This document shows, in pieces, positions 47,672 to 57,115 of a stretch of DNA of 64,000 nt; the stretch's first letter is position 1; each line of letters starts with the position of its first letter. A program made the translations under genes and the position numbers. The stretch spans positions 248,001 to 312,000 of the forward strand of contig JAOANU010000021.1 in NCBI GenBank assembly GCA_034387635.1, given 5' to 3'. Under the pieces are notes generated by a model. It did no database searches, was not told the DNA's origin, and saw nothing but the letters and a program-made list of their open reading frames with translations. This stretch comes from Rhodosporidiobolus odoratus (lineage: Eukaryota; Basidiomycota; Microbotryomycetes; Sporidiobolales; Sporidiobolaceae).

Positions 47672-48737
47672 CTAAGCTTCAGTTAGTTCTAACAGCTGCG
47701 TACTCTTCTCCAACCTATCCGCTGTCTCCCACAACCCCTCCTCCCTCGCCAACTCAGCCATCTTCCTCAACGTCTCCCTCCGCCCTTCCCCCTCCCCCTC
47801 TTCACTCCAATCAACCCTCTCCTTCAACCCCCTCAACCTCAACAACCTTCTCTCACTAACTCTCCTCTCTTCCTCCCCCATCCCGCCCAATTCTTCACCA
47901 AGACACCCAAAACACCCACACTCAAACTCAAACACCTTCTTCATCTCTTCCCTCCTCGTCTCGACTCCCTCAAACTCGAAAGTAACGTTCAAGTAGGTCC
48001 AGGTCAGTTCTTCGTTGGGGGAGATGTCGCGGAGAGCGTAGAGATTTGTTGTAGAGGTGGAAGGGTCCCAGGAGGGTCGGGACAGGGTGGGACGGCAGGA
48101 CGAGTTGAAACGGGAGAGGGAGGGGAAGAGGCCGCCGGTTTCGTCTTTGGTTCTGTTTGGTTTTGAGCGAGATGAGGGACGAGGTCGTCGATCAGGGTGG
48201 GGGTGATTGACGCGCGTGAGATGGACGGAGTAGAGGTGACCGACGGCAGAGGTCGACGCGAGGAAACGAAGGGAGGAGACAGCGAAGGAAAAGGTCAGCA
48301 AGGGGCCAGTGTCAGAGAAGAGGGTAGGAATGAGAGATCACGTGGACGTACTGGACTGCATTGGTGAGAAAGATACCATAAGCGCTCGGTACCTCTGGCC
48401 TAGTATTGGCCAATTCCCAAAACGCCTTCCTCTGTTCCTCCGTCTTCCACCCCAACATAGTCCTAATCTGCCGATCCAAAAACTCCTCCAACGTCGTCGG
48501 TAACTCTTGTTCCTCTTCTCCTTCGGGAGGAGTCGGACCGCCGCCGGTCCCGGACTGCATGCGGCTGAAGAGGTAGGCTTGTAACGGGGCGTCGAGGACA
48601 AACAGGGGAGAGTCGGCGAGGACGAGGGAGCCGCGGGGGATGTGGCGGGCTGAGAAGGCGCCGAGGTAGCCGGAGGGAGTGGGGCGGATGGTGAAAAGCT
48701 CGGAAGGAGGAGCGATGGCGGTGGGAGGGGAGGTCAT
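47672..48737 (-). CDS. SET-domain protein (probable protein lysine methyltransferase)
   Basis: Exons 48737-48352 and 48152-47672 join in phase (donor GTACGT, acceptor CAAACAG) to 288 residues. The N-terminal half has SET-domain strands (GYLGAFSARHIPRGSLVLAD), then the segment YGIFLTNAVQ found before the pseudoknot. After the intron come GGLFPSLSRFNSSCRPTL and LYALRDISPNEELTWTYLN, then a post-SET-like cysteine group (FECGCFGC). These match the small fungal SET proteins related to SMYD but without a MYND finger. The usual NHSC pseudoknot motif reads NSSC here, which may weaken S-adenosylmethionine binding. The 199-nt intron is long for this genome and spans sequence with some coding bias, so an alternative form with extra exons is possible. 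Confidence 0.75.
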
Positions 48738-49252
48738 GGTGGGACTTGAGACGAGAAAATGAGGACGTGAAGGGTAGGACGAGTGTAGCTGCGAGGGCAG
48801 ACTGATCAGGGCGCACTGCGAGCTGAAAAAGCAGGGATGTACGCACGTCCAGCTACTGTTTGGCTTATGAAGGACTGAAAGTGGTTGATAAGAATCGGCG
48901 AACTTGACAAAGTGAGAAAGTTGAAACGAGCGTAAAGGGCCAGAGCAGAAGTGCCAGCTGTGAGAAGAGAGCTTCTGTAAGGATTATATACACGTAGCAG
49001 CCTCACTAGAGTTGTTGAGACTGGAAGAAGGAGACCAACCTCAGGCTGTTACTGTTGACGTCGTCATCTCGACGTTCACTCGCTTGGACACGCTAGAGAC
49101 TCACTCCAACGGGTTCAGACTACACTCTTCTATAGACTAGACTCGCTCGCCCGTGCGTCCATTCAGTTCGACGCCTTTCCCGACCCTTTCCAACTCTTCT
49201 TCTTCAGTCGCAGGAATCCCTACCGACATCACTCAAGCAGTAGACGACTAGA
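48738..49252. promoter_or_regulatory. divergent promoter region of the SET and ALKBH7-like genes
   Basis: 515 bp between opposing start codons. No ORF or box stands out. Confidence 0.4.
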
Positions 49253-50277
49253 ATGCTCAGAACAGCAGTACAATCGACAAGATACCACTCCACCACTACC
49301 CGCACCCTATCGCCTCATCCCGCCTTGACCCTCATCCCCTCCTTTCTCACACTACCCGAACAATCTCTCCTCTTGACCCACTCCCTCCGTCTCCTAGACT
49401 CGCCATCCAGGAGCACAGCTGCCGGGCGCAAGCTCCGGAAGCAATGGCGAAAAGCCCATCCACACTGGAATCCCCAAGACGGTTTCATGGACGACGAGGC
49501 GTACGCTTGGGAGGAGGGACACTTTGATGGCGTCATCAAGCAGTACAGGGAGATGCTCGTCAGGGACGGAGCGTGGGGCCAGGCGGGCGAAGAAGGCGAG
49601 TTGGCGAAAGTGCTGAAAAAGGTTTACTCTCTCCTCCCGGCCCCGTCTTCCTACTCAACGACGTCGATGCCGACGAACCCTCCCGACCACCTCATCATGC
49701 ATCTCCTACACCTCTCCTCGAGTGGTGCCATCTACCCGCATGTCGACAATGTCGAGGCTTTCGGACGGTCAATTGTCGGAGTTAGCTTGGGAAGCGAAAG
49801 AGTCATGAGGTTCAAGCAGGTTAGCGAGCCGCAAGAGGGGATGAGCAAGGCCGGGCCGAGCGAATTTGAGGTGCTGGTCGAGCCGGGAAGCGCGTATGTG
49901 CAGGCGTGAGTTTCCCCATTCTTTCCCGGAGCAAAAGAAAGAAACGTCCTGACCGACACTATCCGTGTCCTGCCCTGCCATCCGCCTCGCTCGTTACACC
50001 TCTTAGCGAACCTCTTCGTACCCACTACACGCACGAAGTGCTCGGGGCAGCGGAATGGGAAGGGAGGAAAGTTGGAGGATTGCAGCGGTTGAGCATCATG
50101 TTGAGGGTATGTCAGATTTCTGTCATACTGCGCGTCGATGCCTGTCCGAAGCCAGCAACGGGGACGTCAGCGCGTGGTAGCCGGCGAAGACGCATCACGA
50201 GTCAGAGAAACAGTTAGCTCACCTAGTCCTCCTTCTCCCCGTAGGATCGTGTCGTGTCCGATTCACGCAGCACGTAA
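49253..50277 (+). CDS. ALKBH7-like Fe(II)/2-oxoglutarate dioxygenase, probably mitochondrial
   Basis: Exons 49253-49905, 50007-50106 and 50245-50277 join in phase to 261 residues. The N terminus (MLRTAVQSTRYHSTTTR) is rich in Arg, Ser and Thr without acidic residues, as in mitochondrial presequences. The AlkB-type fold is marked by the iron ligands H163 and D165 in IYPHVDN, the probable distal His 227 in THYTHEVL, and the 2-oxoglutarate region LQRLSIMLR. HFDGVIKQYREM, SIVGVSLGSERVMRF and VLVEPGSAYVQA match animal ALKBH7 in order. ALKBH7 acts in the mitochondrial matrix and is linked to lipid metabolism and regulated necrosis; its exact substrate in fungi is not known. It lacks the RxxxxxR motif of the nucleic acid repair AlkBs, unlike the second AlkB gene at 57116. 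Confidence 0.85.
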
Positions 50278-50862
50278 TTGGGAGGAGCAGTATGAAGAGC
50301 ATATCAGCCAGCGTCGAACGCACAGATAAAACCGATTGCAAGGTTCAATTCGGTTGTTCGCGTCCTCCCCCCCGTTTCCCAAACAAACCATCATGCGCCC
50401 TCGCCCTCGCACGGCTCCCTCATGCCGAATGTTCTTTCATCAAGGTTGTATAGCCCTGTTGCCGCTCTGCGGACCTATCCCCGGACGGATTTGCGTCCTG
50501 CCCGGTCGCGGTCCAAATGTCGCGTCCTGCGTTCGCCGCCCCACACCTCCGTCCCGGGTTTCTTCGTTCAACTTGAAATTCCGTCGGCCGTCCCAAAACC
50601 AATTCGCGATGTGTTGGTTGTGTGCTAGGGCGGGTTTGAATGTTTGGTTCAGTGACCGCTCGGTATTTAGGGTGTGCTCGCTCTCTCCCTCCTTCCCTTC
50701 TCTCACCTCACTCACTTCAGCTTCTCTTGCTTCCGACTCTCTTTCAGTCTCTCTCGAGTCTCTCATCGACTAGGACACCGGCCATCGCCGACCGCCCACC
50801 AGCTCTCACCTTCGTTTCAATAAATACTCGACAACCCCTCTTACCCTCTTTTGACGTCAACC
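50278..50862. promoter_or_regulatory. upstream region of the secreted repeat protein, TATA-like and CT-rich
   Basis: 585 bp. A TATTTAGG element near 50667 is followed by a long pyrimidine-rich stretch (about 50685-50770), and AATAAATACTCG lies near 50818, about 45 bp before the start codon. TATA-like boxes plus CT blocks are typical of strongly expressed fungal genes. Which element is used is inference. Confidence 0.45.
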
Positions 50863-52933
50863 ATGCACCTCCCTCTCGCCCTCGTCGCCTCCGGCGCCCT
50901 CCTCAGCGGTTTCGCCTCCGCCGCTCCCCTCCCTCAGCAGGGTGCTTCGTCCTCTTGCAACAACAACGTTGACGGTATTAACGTTGGCGTCAATATCGGC
51001 AACGGCATCAAGGTCAAACAAGGTTCGCAAGGCGTTTGCCCCGGTGGATGGGCGCCGTCACTCCTTCAGGTCGACCTTTGTATTCAGATCGGCGGCAAGG
51101 ATCACCAAGAGGAGCAGCAGCAGGTGCGTTGTCGCTTTTTTTTTTTCCCCCTTTCGAGCGATCGCTAGCTGACATGCAAGTGGCTCCCTCGCAGTTCAAG
51201 GGCGGCAACCACGTCAAGACTGCCAAGACTACTACCAAGGCCGTGCATGCCGGTACTGCTCCCCCTCGCGTCAAGGCCGCCAAGGTTCGTCATCTCGCTT
51301 GCTGCATTCTTCCTCCTCTGTGCCGTGCTGACCTGCCTCTTCCTCGCCAAGCAGACCACCACCACTAGCAGCTGCAAGGAACACAAGGCGACCACCACCA
51401 CCAGTCACAAGAAGCACAAGACGACGACGACCGCCGCGCGCTCGACCCCGACCTACGACAAGAACGGCAAGAAGAAGTGCCCTCCCGGTCATCGTCTCGG
51501 CTCGGGTTCTCTCATCGACCTCTGCGTGGACATCGACACCGACCCTCTCTTCGTCGGTGGCGGTATCAAGATCGGCTCGGGTCCCGCCAAGACCACCACC
51601 ACGACCACGACCTCTCACCGCGGCGGGGTCAAGGCTGCTCATACCAACAAGCCCTACACCGACAAGGACGGCAAGAAGCGGTGCCCCGATGGCCAGACTT
51701 CCGGCTCCGGTTCCCTCCTCGACCTTTGCGTCGACATCGATACCGACCCGCTTTACATTGGCGCTGGGATCAAGATTGGTTCGCGTCCTTCAGCTTCGTC
51801 TACCACCACCTCTAGCCGTGGACGCGTGTCGACTCCGACTCCGACGCAGAAGAACCAGAACAAGAACGTCAACAAGGGCAACGGCGATGGTGACCTTCCT
51901 CCTTGCCATGAGAACGACCCGCTTGCGCTCCTCGACCTTTGCGTCCAGGTTGGCGACCTTCTCGGTGTACGCTATCTTTCTTTCTTCCTCGCCTCATCGT
52001 CCCTTACTCAGATCTCATCGTGTTGACGTTCTCTTCCCTCTCTTCTCAGGCCAAGGTGAAGGTCGGTGGCTCCCCGTCTTCTACTTCCAGCCCTTCGAAC
52101 GACAACGAAGACTATGGCAACTTCAACGGCCGCAACGGTATCAAGATCGGTCGTCACTCTTCTACCACTACCTCCGCTCGCCCTCGTCAGACTTCTCAGC
52201 GTAACCCCACCAACAACAACAACAAGAACAAGTCCAACGGTAACGACAATGGGGACGATCTACCCGCTTGCAACGGTAACGACGACCCCAAGGCGGCTTT
52301 GAACGCTTGTGTCAAGGTCGGTGATGTTGCTGGCGTTGGCGCCACCGTGCTTGGGGAGGATGGTACCAAGGTCAAGGCCAAAGTCGGAGACGCGACGATT
52401 GCCGACGTGCGTCGCTTCTCTCGCACTCCTTGGCTGCTGTCTCTCGGGCATGTACTGACTTTCTTCTCTATTATTCAGGTCTCGCTCGGCGGTAACAACG
52501 ACAACAAGAACAAGAAGAACGACGATGACTCGAACGGTCTTCTCAATGTCAAGGTCGGCGGCCTCCTCGATGCCAAGGTACTTTCTCCTGCTCTTTGTAC
52601 TCGTCAAACTTTGTAGCTTACCTTCTTTCGCTTCGCTCTCAGGTTCTTGCTGCCTCCCACACTACTTCCTCTGCTTCCCACGGCCCGACCGTTCACCAGA
52701 CCTCGCCTATCCGCGTCGCCGACGGTAACAACAACAACAACAACAAGGCTGCCTCCCCCGCTGCCCCTCTTGTCTCCGCCGCCGTCAAGGTTGGCTCGGG
52801 TCCTTCCTCCTCCGACGGCGGTAAGAAGAACTGCCCCGTCGGTCAGATCCTCCACCTCGGCATCTGCGTCGAGGCCAAGGTTGACGTTCCCGGCGTCGTC
52901 AAGGCTAGTGCCGCGGCTACCGTTGCGGTTTAA
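50863..52933 (+). CDS. secreted two-cysteine repeat protein with Thr- and Asn/Lys-rich linkers
   Basis: Six exons (50863-51123, 51195-51284, 51355-51966, 52050-52406, 52479-52577, 52643-52933) join in phase 0 to 569 residues. A signal peptide (MHLPLALVASGALLSGFASA) leads the protein. A unit of about 30 residues then recurs, with two Cys 13-17 residues apart and a glycine- and valine-rich tail: VCPGGWAPSLLQVDLCIQIG, CPPGHRLGSGSLIDLCVDID, CPDGQTSGSGSLLDLCVDID, CHENDPLALLDLCVQVGD, CNGNDDPKAALNACVKVGD and CPVGQILHLGICVEAKVD. Units 2 and 3 both continue DTDPL then GIKIGS. Linkers are Thr-rich (possible O-glycosylation) or Asn/Lys-rich. It resembles no family I can name; Cys count and spacing do not fit hydrophobins or chitin-binding domains. 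A wall or matrix role is inference. Confidence 0.85.
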
Positions 52934-53670
52934 GGCTCCGGGTCATACCCACCACCCACTCTAATGCCCGTTCCTCTCCCTCACTCGCGCTCGATTCCTC
53001 GTCCTCCTTGCTCAGCATACCCCCGCTCTTCGATTTTCGTCTCCCTCGTACGCCTCGACTGGCCTCTCTTCCTTTCGTAGACTGCCCTTCGTTCTTTCAC
53101 CCCCTTCACTCTCTCGATTCCTTTTACGCTTTCTTTTGCCCGCGCATCGTATCGCGCTGCGCCATCGTCGTAGTGTCTGTTCTTTTCTGTCCATATCAAC
53201 GATTCAAATCTCTGGTTCGCGCTCCTCAGCCATCCTCTCTGCCGTATGAGAGCTGAAGCAGCTTTGCGGAATCAAGCTGAGAATTTGCTGCTATAGTCGA
53301 TGGCAGCGTGTGGGCCGTTTCGCTTGCGAACTCGCTTGGGCTGTACCATCATTCAGCAAGAGTACATCTGCTCCCAGCATCAAGCTTGACCCTCGTGCAT
53401 GAAGCTCCGCGCTTCCAAAGCATGCGCGCCCTCGACAGGCCTAGTTAAACTCCAAGCTTATCCCCCTCTCATCACACCGCACCTTGACCACCTTCCCCTT
53501 CTCTTCCAACCAACTTTCCGTACCCCTATGCCGGAACTCGAGTCGGGGAAGTTGCAATGCCGGAGTATATTTGGGCGAAGAGGATTCGAACAAGGAAAGA
53601 AGGGGGGTACGGCAAAAACAGCCAGACCGAGAGTGGTTAGACTCGCGGGTAGGAAACCGAAGACGGTCTG
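52934..53670. other. 3' flank of the secreted repeat protein, otherwise empty
   Basis: 737 bp. The first part is pyrimidine-rich and probably 3' UTR. No convincing gene on either strand. Confidence 0.45.
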
Positions 53671-54031
53671 TTACATGGCCGCGGGCGGAGGGAGCTCGTC
53701 CTCTTGCCAAGAGGTCCAAAGTCGAAGGTATTCATGGGACGGGAAAAGATGAGAGAAATTGACGGCGTCGCGGGGGAGGTCGAAAGGACCCTCGTCGTCG
53801 AGCAGGATGAGGGCGAGGCGAGTTGGGGAAGGGACGGAGAGGGCACGGTCGGGAAAGCGTGTGAGCCTCCACTTCAACGCCCGTACCGCCAGACCGACCT
53901 GGGTCGCGGCAATGACTGCCCTCTATCGCCACACTCACGACACCGACCGCGGCCAACCACTTCCGTCCCTCGATCTCTGCGCCATAGTAGGCTACGAACC
54001 CAATGGTAACATCAAGCTCGAAGGTGCCCAT
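53671..54031 (-). pseudogene. coding-like minus-strand fragment with a frame change, unidentified
   Basis: Two overlapping frames show coding bias. One starts MGTFELDVTIGFVAYYGAEI at 54031 and runs to about 53940. The second continues AVIAATQVGLAVRALKWRL, then LALILLDDEGPFDLPRDAV, and stops at 53671. The possible introns at the junction are only about 23 nt, too short for this genome, so an indel is more likely. No family is recognised. Confidence 0.3.
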
Positions 54032-54482
54032 ATACAGCGGTAACTAGGACGGGACGCCATTGTGATCGTGCGTGCCAACTATTACTAGCTTTTCGATTCA
54101 CTCTGCTGACCACTTGTGCACTGTTACAGCTCAACCGCCTCATCAGGCAAAAGGTCATCCTGACTTATGCGTTCCATCTGGCGTCAACATGGTACAGCGT
54201 ATGCAATGTTTTCTCGTGTCTTTATGCTTCGTTGCGCCTAACTTTGTTTCCTTTACAGTCAGTGCGGGGGTTCACCGGGATTTCGACAAGGGTTGGCTCG
54301 CCATCCTTCCTACTCTTCCGGCTGTCTGTGCTCGACTTACCTGCGAGGTCATATACCAATACCTCCGCGCCCAGCACAAGATCCAGCCTATCCAACCAGC
54401 ATTCGACCTCTTCTATAGTAGATTGTAAGCGCCTCTGGCGGAAGTGCAGGTCCTACCCACAGAGACCTATGCCTCTAGCGCT
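54032..54482. other. intergenic, possible upstream exons of the gene at 54483
   Basis: 451 bp. Plus-strand frames such as LNRLIRQKVILTYAFHLAS (near 54130) could be 5' exons, but no join was established. Confidence 0.3.
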
Positions 54483-55100
54483 ATGTCACGTCGCGTACCC
54501 ACCGCCGACAACCCGGACTTTGGGTCACAAACCTTTTACGCCCTACCACGTACGGTACAAGACGATGTGCTGAGGACGAACACCCGACCCGCCGCACCTC
54601 TCTTCCCTCACATCCTTCCACCCATTTCAACCAACATCCTCATTGAGGCATCTTGTCAGAGAATGATTCCTCGGGGACGCGTCCCAAATGCGTTGGAGCG
54701 TAACGTACGTTTCTGCTGTCGCTACTTGCTGGCTGCCTCTGCCTGCGCTCACTGTGATAATATCCTTCAGGTCCTCATGACCGCTGCATACCTCCTCATG
54801 CAACTCTGGAACCTCAGAGACGGTGAAGACGCCGTCGCATTGAGCCATCGATACGACGCCGAGTTATTCCTGCAACAACACGACCCTACCCACTACCAGT
54901 ATATTGTGGAAGCCAGAGCTGGCCGCTTCCAACCAAACCACTTCGGCTCGTTCCCCCAGCCGGCATACCACACTAACTCCGTGTCCGCCATGGGTAATGT
55001 CTTTTCGTCTTCCTCCCCGCTCGTCCTTCCAGACATCCCGGGCGACGAGCTTTCCGACGATGACTCGCTGTCTTTGGCCTCTAGCCAAGATGGCCCTTGA
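54483..55100 (+). CDS. unknown two-exon gene
   Basis: Exons 54483-54704 and 54771-55100 join in phase 0 (donor GTACGT, acceptor TCCTTCAG) to 183 residues. Features are MSRRVPTADNPDFGSQTFYA, FPHILPPISTNILIEASCQ, a helical segment (LMTAAYLLMQLWNLRDGEDA), PTHYQYIVEARAGRFQPNHF and an acidic Ser-rich tail (GDELSDDDSLSLASSQDGP). It has no signal peptide or clear membrane helix. I do not recognise the family. An upstream in-frame extension is possible. The stop lies next to the end of a decayed F-box gene on the opposite strand. Confidence 0.45.
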   Translation: MSRRVPTADNPDFGSQTFYALPRTVQDDVLRTNTRPAAPLFPHILPPISTNILIEASCQRMIPRGRVPNALERNVRFCCRYLLAASACAHCDNILQVLMTAAYLLMQLWNLRDGEDAVALSHRYDAELFLQQHDPTHYQYIVEARAGRFQPNHFGSFPQPAYHTNSVSAMGNVFSSSSPLVLPDIPGDELSDDDSLSLASSQDGP

Positions 55101-55109
55101 ACTCCTGAG

Positions 55110-55772
55110 GGTCCGGAGAAATCGCGATGTGGGTCGACTCCGACAGCGGCACAGAAGGTCAGTGGCGCAGAGATGGGTACAGGCCAAAGTTGGTCGGAAA
55201 GAAGGCCAGGGTGAGATCGGTCAGGTGCGGGAGGGATGTGGTCGCGATAACTTCGAAAGAACACGGGTTCCAGGTTCCTTCGCCGTTGACCGTCGAGCTC
55301 GCGTAGATTACTGAAAGCCGAGAAAAGCCTAGTGGTGTGCGGGTCGAAGCCGACGCTCTTGCTTGAGAGGGCACCAATGATGGTTGGGTGGAGAGACCAG
55401 TCTGATCCGTCTTCGATAGTGCTGCGCAACGGGGTATCGACTGGGAAGAGATAGTGACGCCATCGTTCAATCACATCGTCCTCAAGCTCAATGGTACCAA
55501 TGAAGCTGCAGTACAGTTCGTCGGGTTCGAGCCAAAAATGCGTGATGCGGGTTTTGCAGTAAGGCATCGACACGCTTCACGTGGTCCGAATCGGTAACAG
55601 CGTATGGCGTGTCGGAAGGTCCGATGTAAATGGTCTGACTGACTGAGCGCCACCGTTGAGGGCGGAGCCGGGCGAGGAAACATCGGCAGACGAGTGCAAG
55701 GGAGGAAAGGTCGCTATTGTCGACAAATTCCTCGCAGAGAATTAGGTCGAGGAGCTCCGATTTAAGGGTCAT
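55110..55772 (-). pseudogene. frame-broken F-box-like gene
   Basis: The first frame (55772 to about 55560) has an F-box: MTLKSELLDLILCEEFVDNS, then LSSLALVCRCFLARLRPQRW. The body moves to a second frame (THFWLEPDELYCSFIGTIEL, RWRHYLFPVDTPLRSTIEDG) and, near 55320, to a third (SVIYASSTVNGEGTWNPCSF, LPHLTDLTLAFFPTNFGLYP). Both switches lie inside continuous, domain-like sequence without intron-sized gaps. It is shorter than the intact copy at 9746. Confidence 0.55.
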
Positions 55773-56203
55773 CTGTATGAGAATTGCTATCGTTAGGCTG
55801 TACTGGCATCGGATAGGAAGACGGATTGCGTACGAGGGTCGCCTGAGGAGAACTGCGAACCGAGGCGAGAGATTGTTTGAACGCCCGAGCGGAGTTGGCT
55901 AGAATGGTACGACAGCTGAACGATCAGATATATGAGAGGGGACGAGCCTTACATACCTTGCACGCTAGCTGCCCCTGTAAGGAGCCCCGTTTTCTCTAGG
56001 CTCGACGCAAGCCCCCCCTACAACGTGAAGCGGCTACGTTTCCTCCGTGCTGTGCACGCAAGGGACGGGACCCTTCCAGGACGACGCCACGCGAAGCGTC
56101 CATCTCCCTTTCAGTCCTTGCTCAAAAGAAAACCTCGAGTCGAAACCGCAGCCTTGCACGCCTTTTCTCTCCCCGGGGTCTACAGTGGTAAGGGTGAGGG
56201 TAT
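55773..56203. other. intergenic between an F-box relic and QCR10
   Basis: 431 bp. Contains the upstream region of the relic and the 3' UTR of QCR10. Nothing else is recognised. Confidence 0.4.
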
Positions 56204-56972
56204 TTCTGTGTCACAAATAGGAGTCAGCGTTGGTAGCACGACAAAGAGGAGGAAGAACAAGGATGACAAGGGAAGAAGGCGGAACGTACAGAAGGGCTTG
56301 TCCGAGTCGGGGGTTCGGTCCGAGTAGTATTCCGCGACCTGTGAATTCATGTACAGCGTCAGGGCGAAGTGAGAAGGGACCCCGAGCCCGAAAGGGAGGG
56401 AATGAAAAGGCTTGGTGAAGCAGAAAAGTAACGCACGAAAGGAACCTTGATCAGGACTGCAAAGCAAGCAGCAGGGTCAGCATCCGGCATGTCATTCGAG
56501 CAGTGATCACTGCCGTTTCCAATTTGTAATTTCTGAGAGAAGAAACGTGCCATCGTTCTTGAACAAGGGAATGCTCGACCCGACGACCAACAAAGCACCA
56601 CCAGCGGCAATACCCCACATGGCAAGGTTGGGGATGAGCCTTGCGCCGAAAGCGGGGGTGAATCCGAGGACCTGGGAGCCGGGGCGGAGGATCTGGGTGC
56701 GAGGTCTGCGGTGAAGAGAGGGGAAAGAAGGTCAGCGAGGGAGGCGAGGTACATTGCATGGATTGCGGGCGCGATGGACGCAGGTGGCTCCCAGAGGGCG
56801 TGTTAGGACGACTGGGCCGCATTGCAGCTTCTCCGAAGCAAGCGACGACGAGAGCGGGACGGTATTGATGAACGGGCGAAGTGAGGATGGCGAGTGTTCG
56901 CCCGGCATCAACCGGCGAAAGGCTTTGAAGCGGCAAGGGAGCAGTAAGGGATACAGTTGCTTACTGAACCAT
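56204..56972 (-). CDS. QCR10: cytochrome bc1 complex (complex III) subunit 10
   Basis: Small single-pass subunit of mitochondrial ubiquinol-cytochrome c reductase. The reconstructed protein has 77 residues, the same as yeast Qcr10: MVQPRTQILRPGSQVLGFTP, LIPNLAMWGIAAGGALLVVG (membrane segment), SSIPLFKNDVLIKVPFVAEY and SDRTPDSDKPF. The pattern WG-AAGGA, a short loop, KVPF, Y and the acidic end -DKPF fits the family. Coding exons are 56972-56965 (8 nt), 56705-56551, 56466-56447 (20 nt), 56338-56290 and 56205-56204. The intron 56550-56467 appears to start with GC (GCACGT), because no GT donor keeps the frame. The last intron splits the stop: T at 56290, AA at 56205-56204. Divergent from the AlkB gene at 57116. 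Confidence 0.85.
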
Positions 56973-57115
56973 CTCTGTAAAGCAAAGAGAGAGAAGACGA
57001 ATGCGACGAATTAGAACTGCCAGAAGTGAGCGGGCGAGGCGCGAAACCAACTTGAAACCAACCCACCAGACATCGGTCGGTACAGCTACGTCCAGCCAAG
57101 AAGCTAAACTCTACA
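56973..57115. promoter_or_regulatory. very short divergent promoter between QCR10 and the ALKBH2/3-like gene
   Basis: 143 bp separate the opposing start codons, so both transcription start sites and both 5' leaders lie in or near this stretch. No TATA box is visible. Confidence 0.5.

Noticed and set aside
51124..51194. T-run near the secreted repeat protein, possible assembly fault
   Set aside because: It is the pyrimidine part of a normal 71-nt intron; exon phases on both sides agree.
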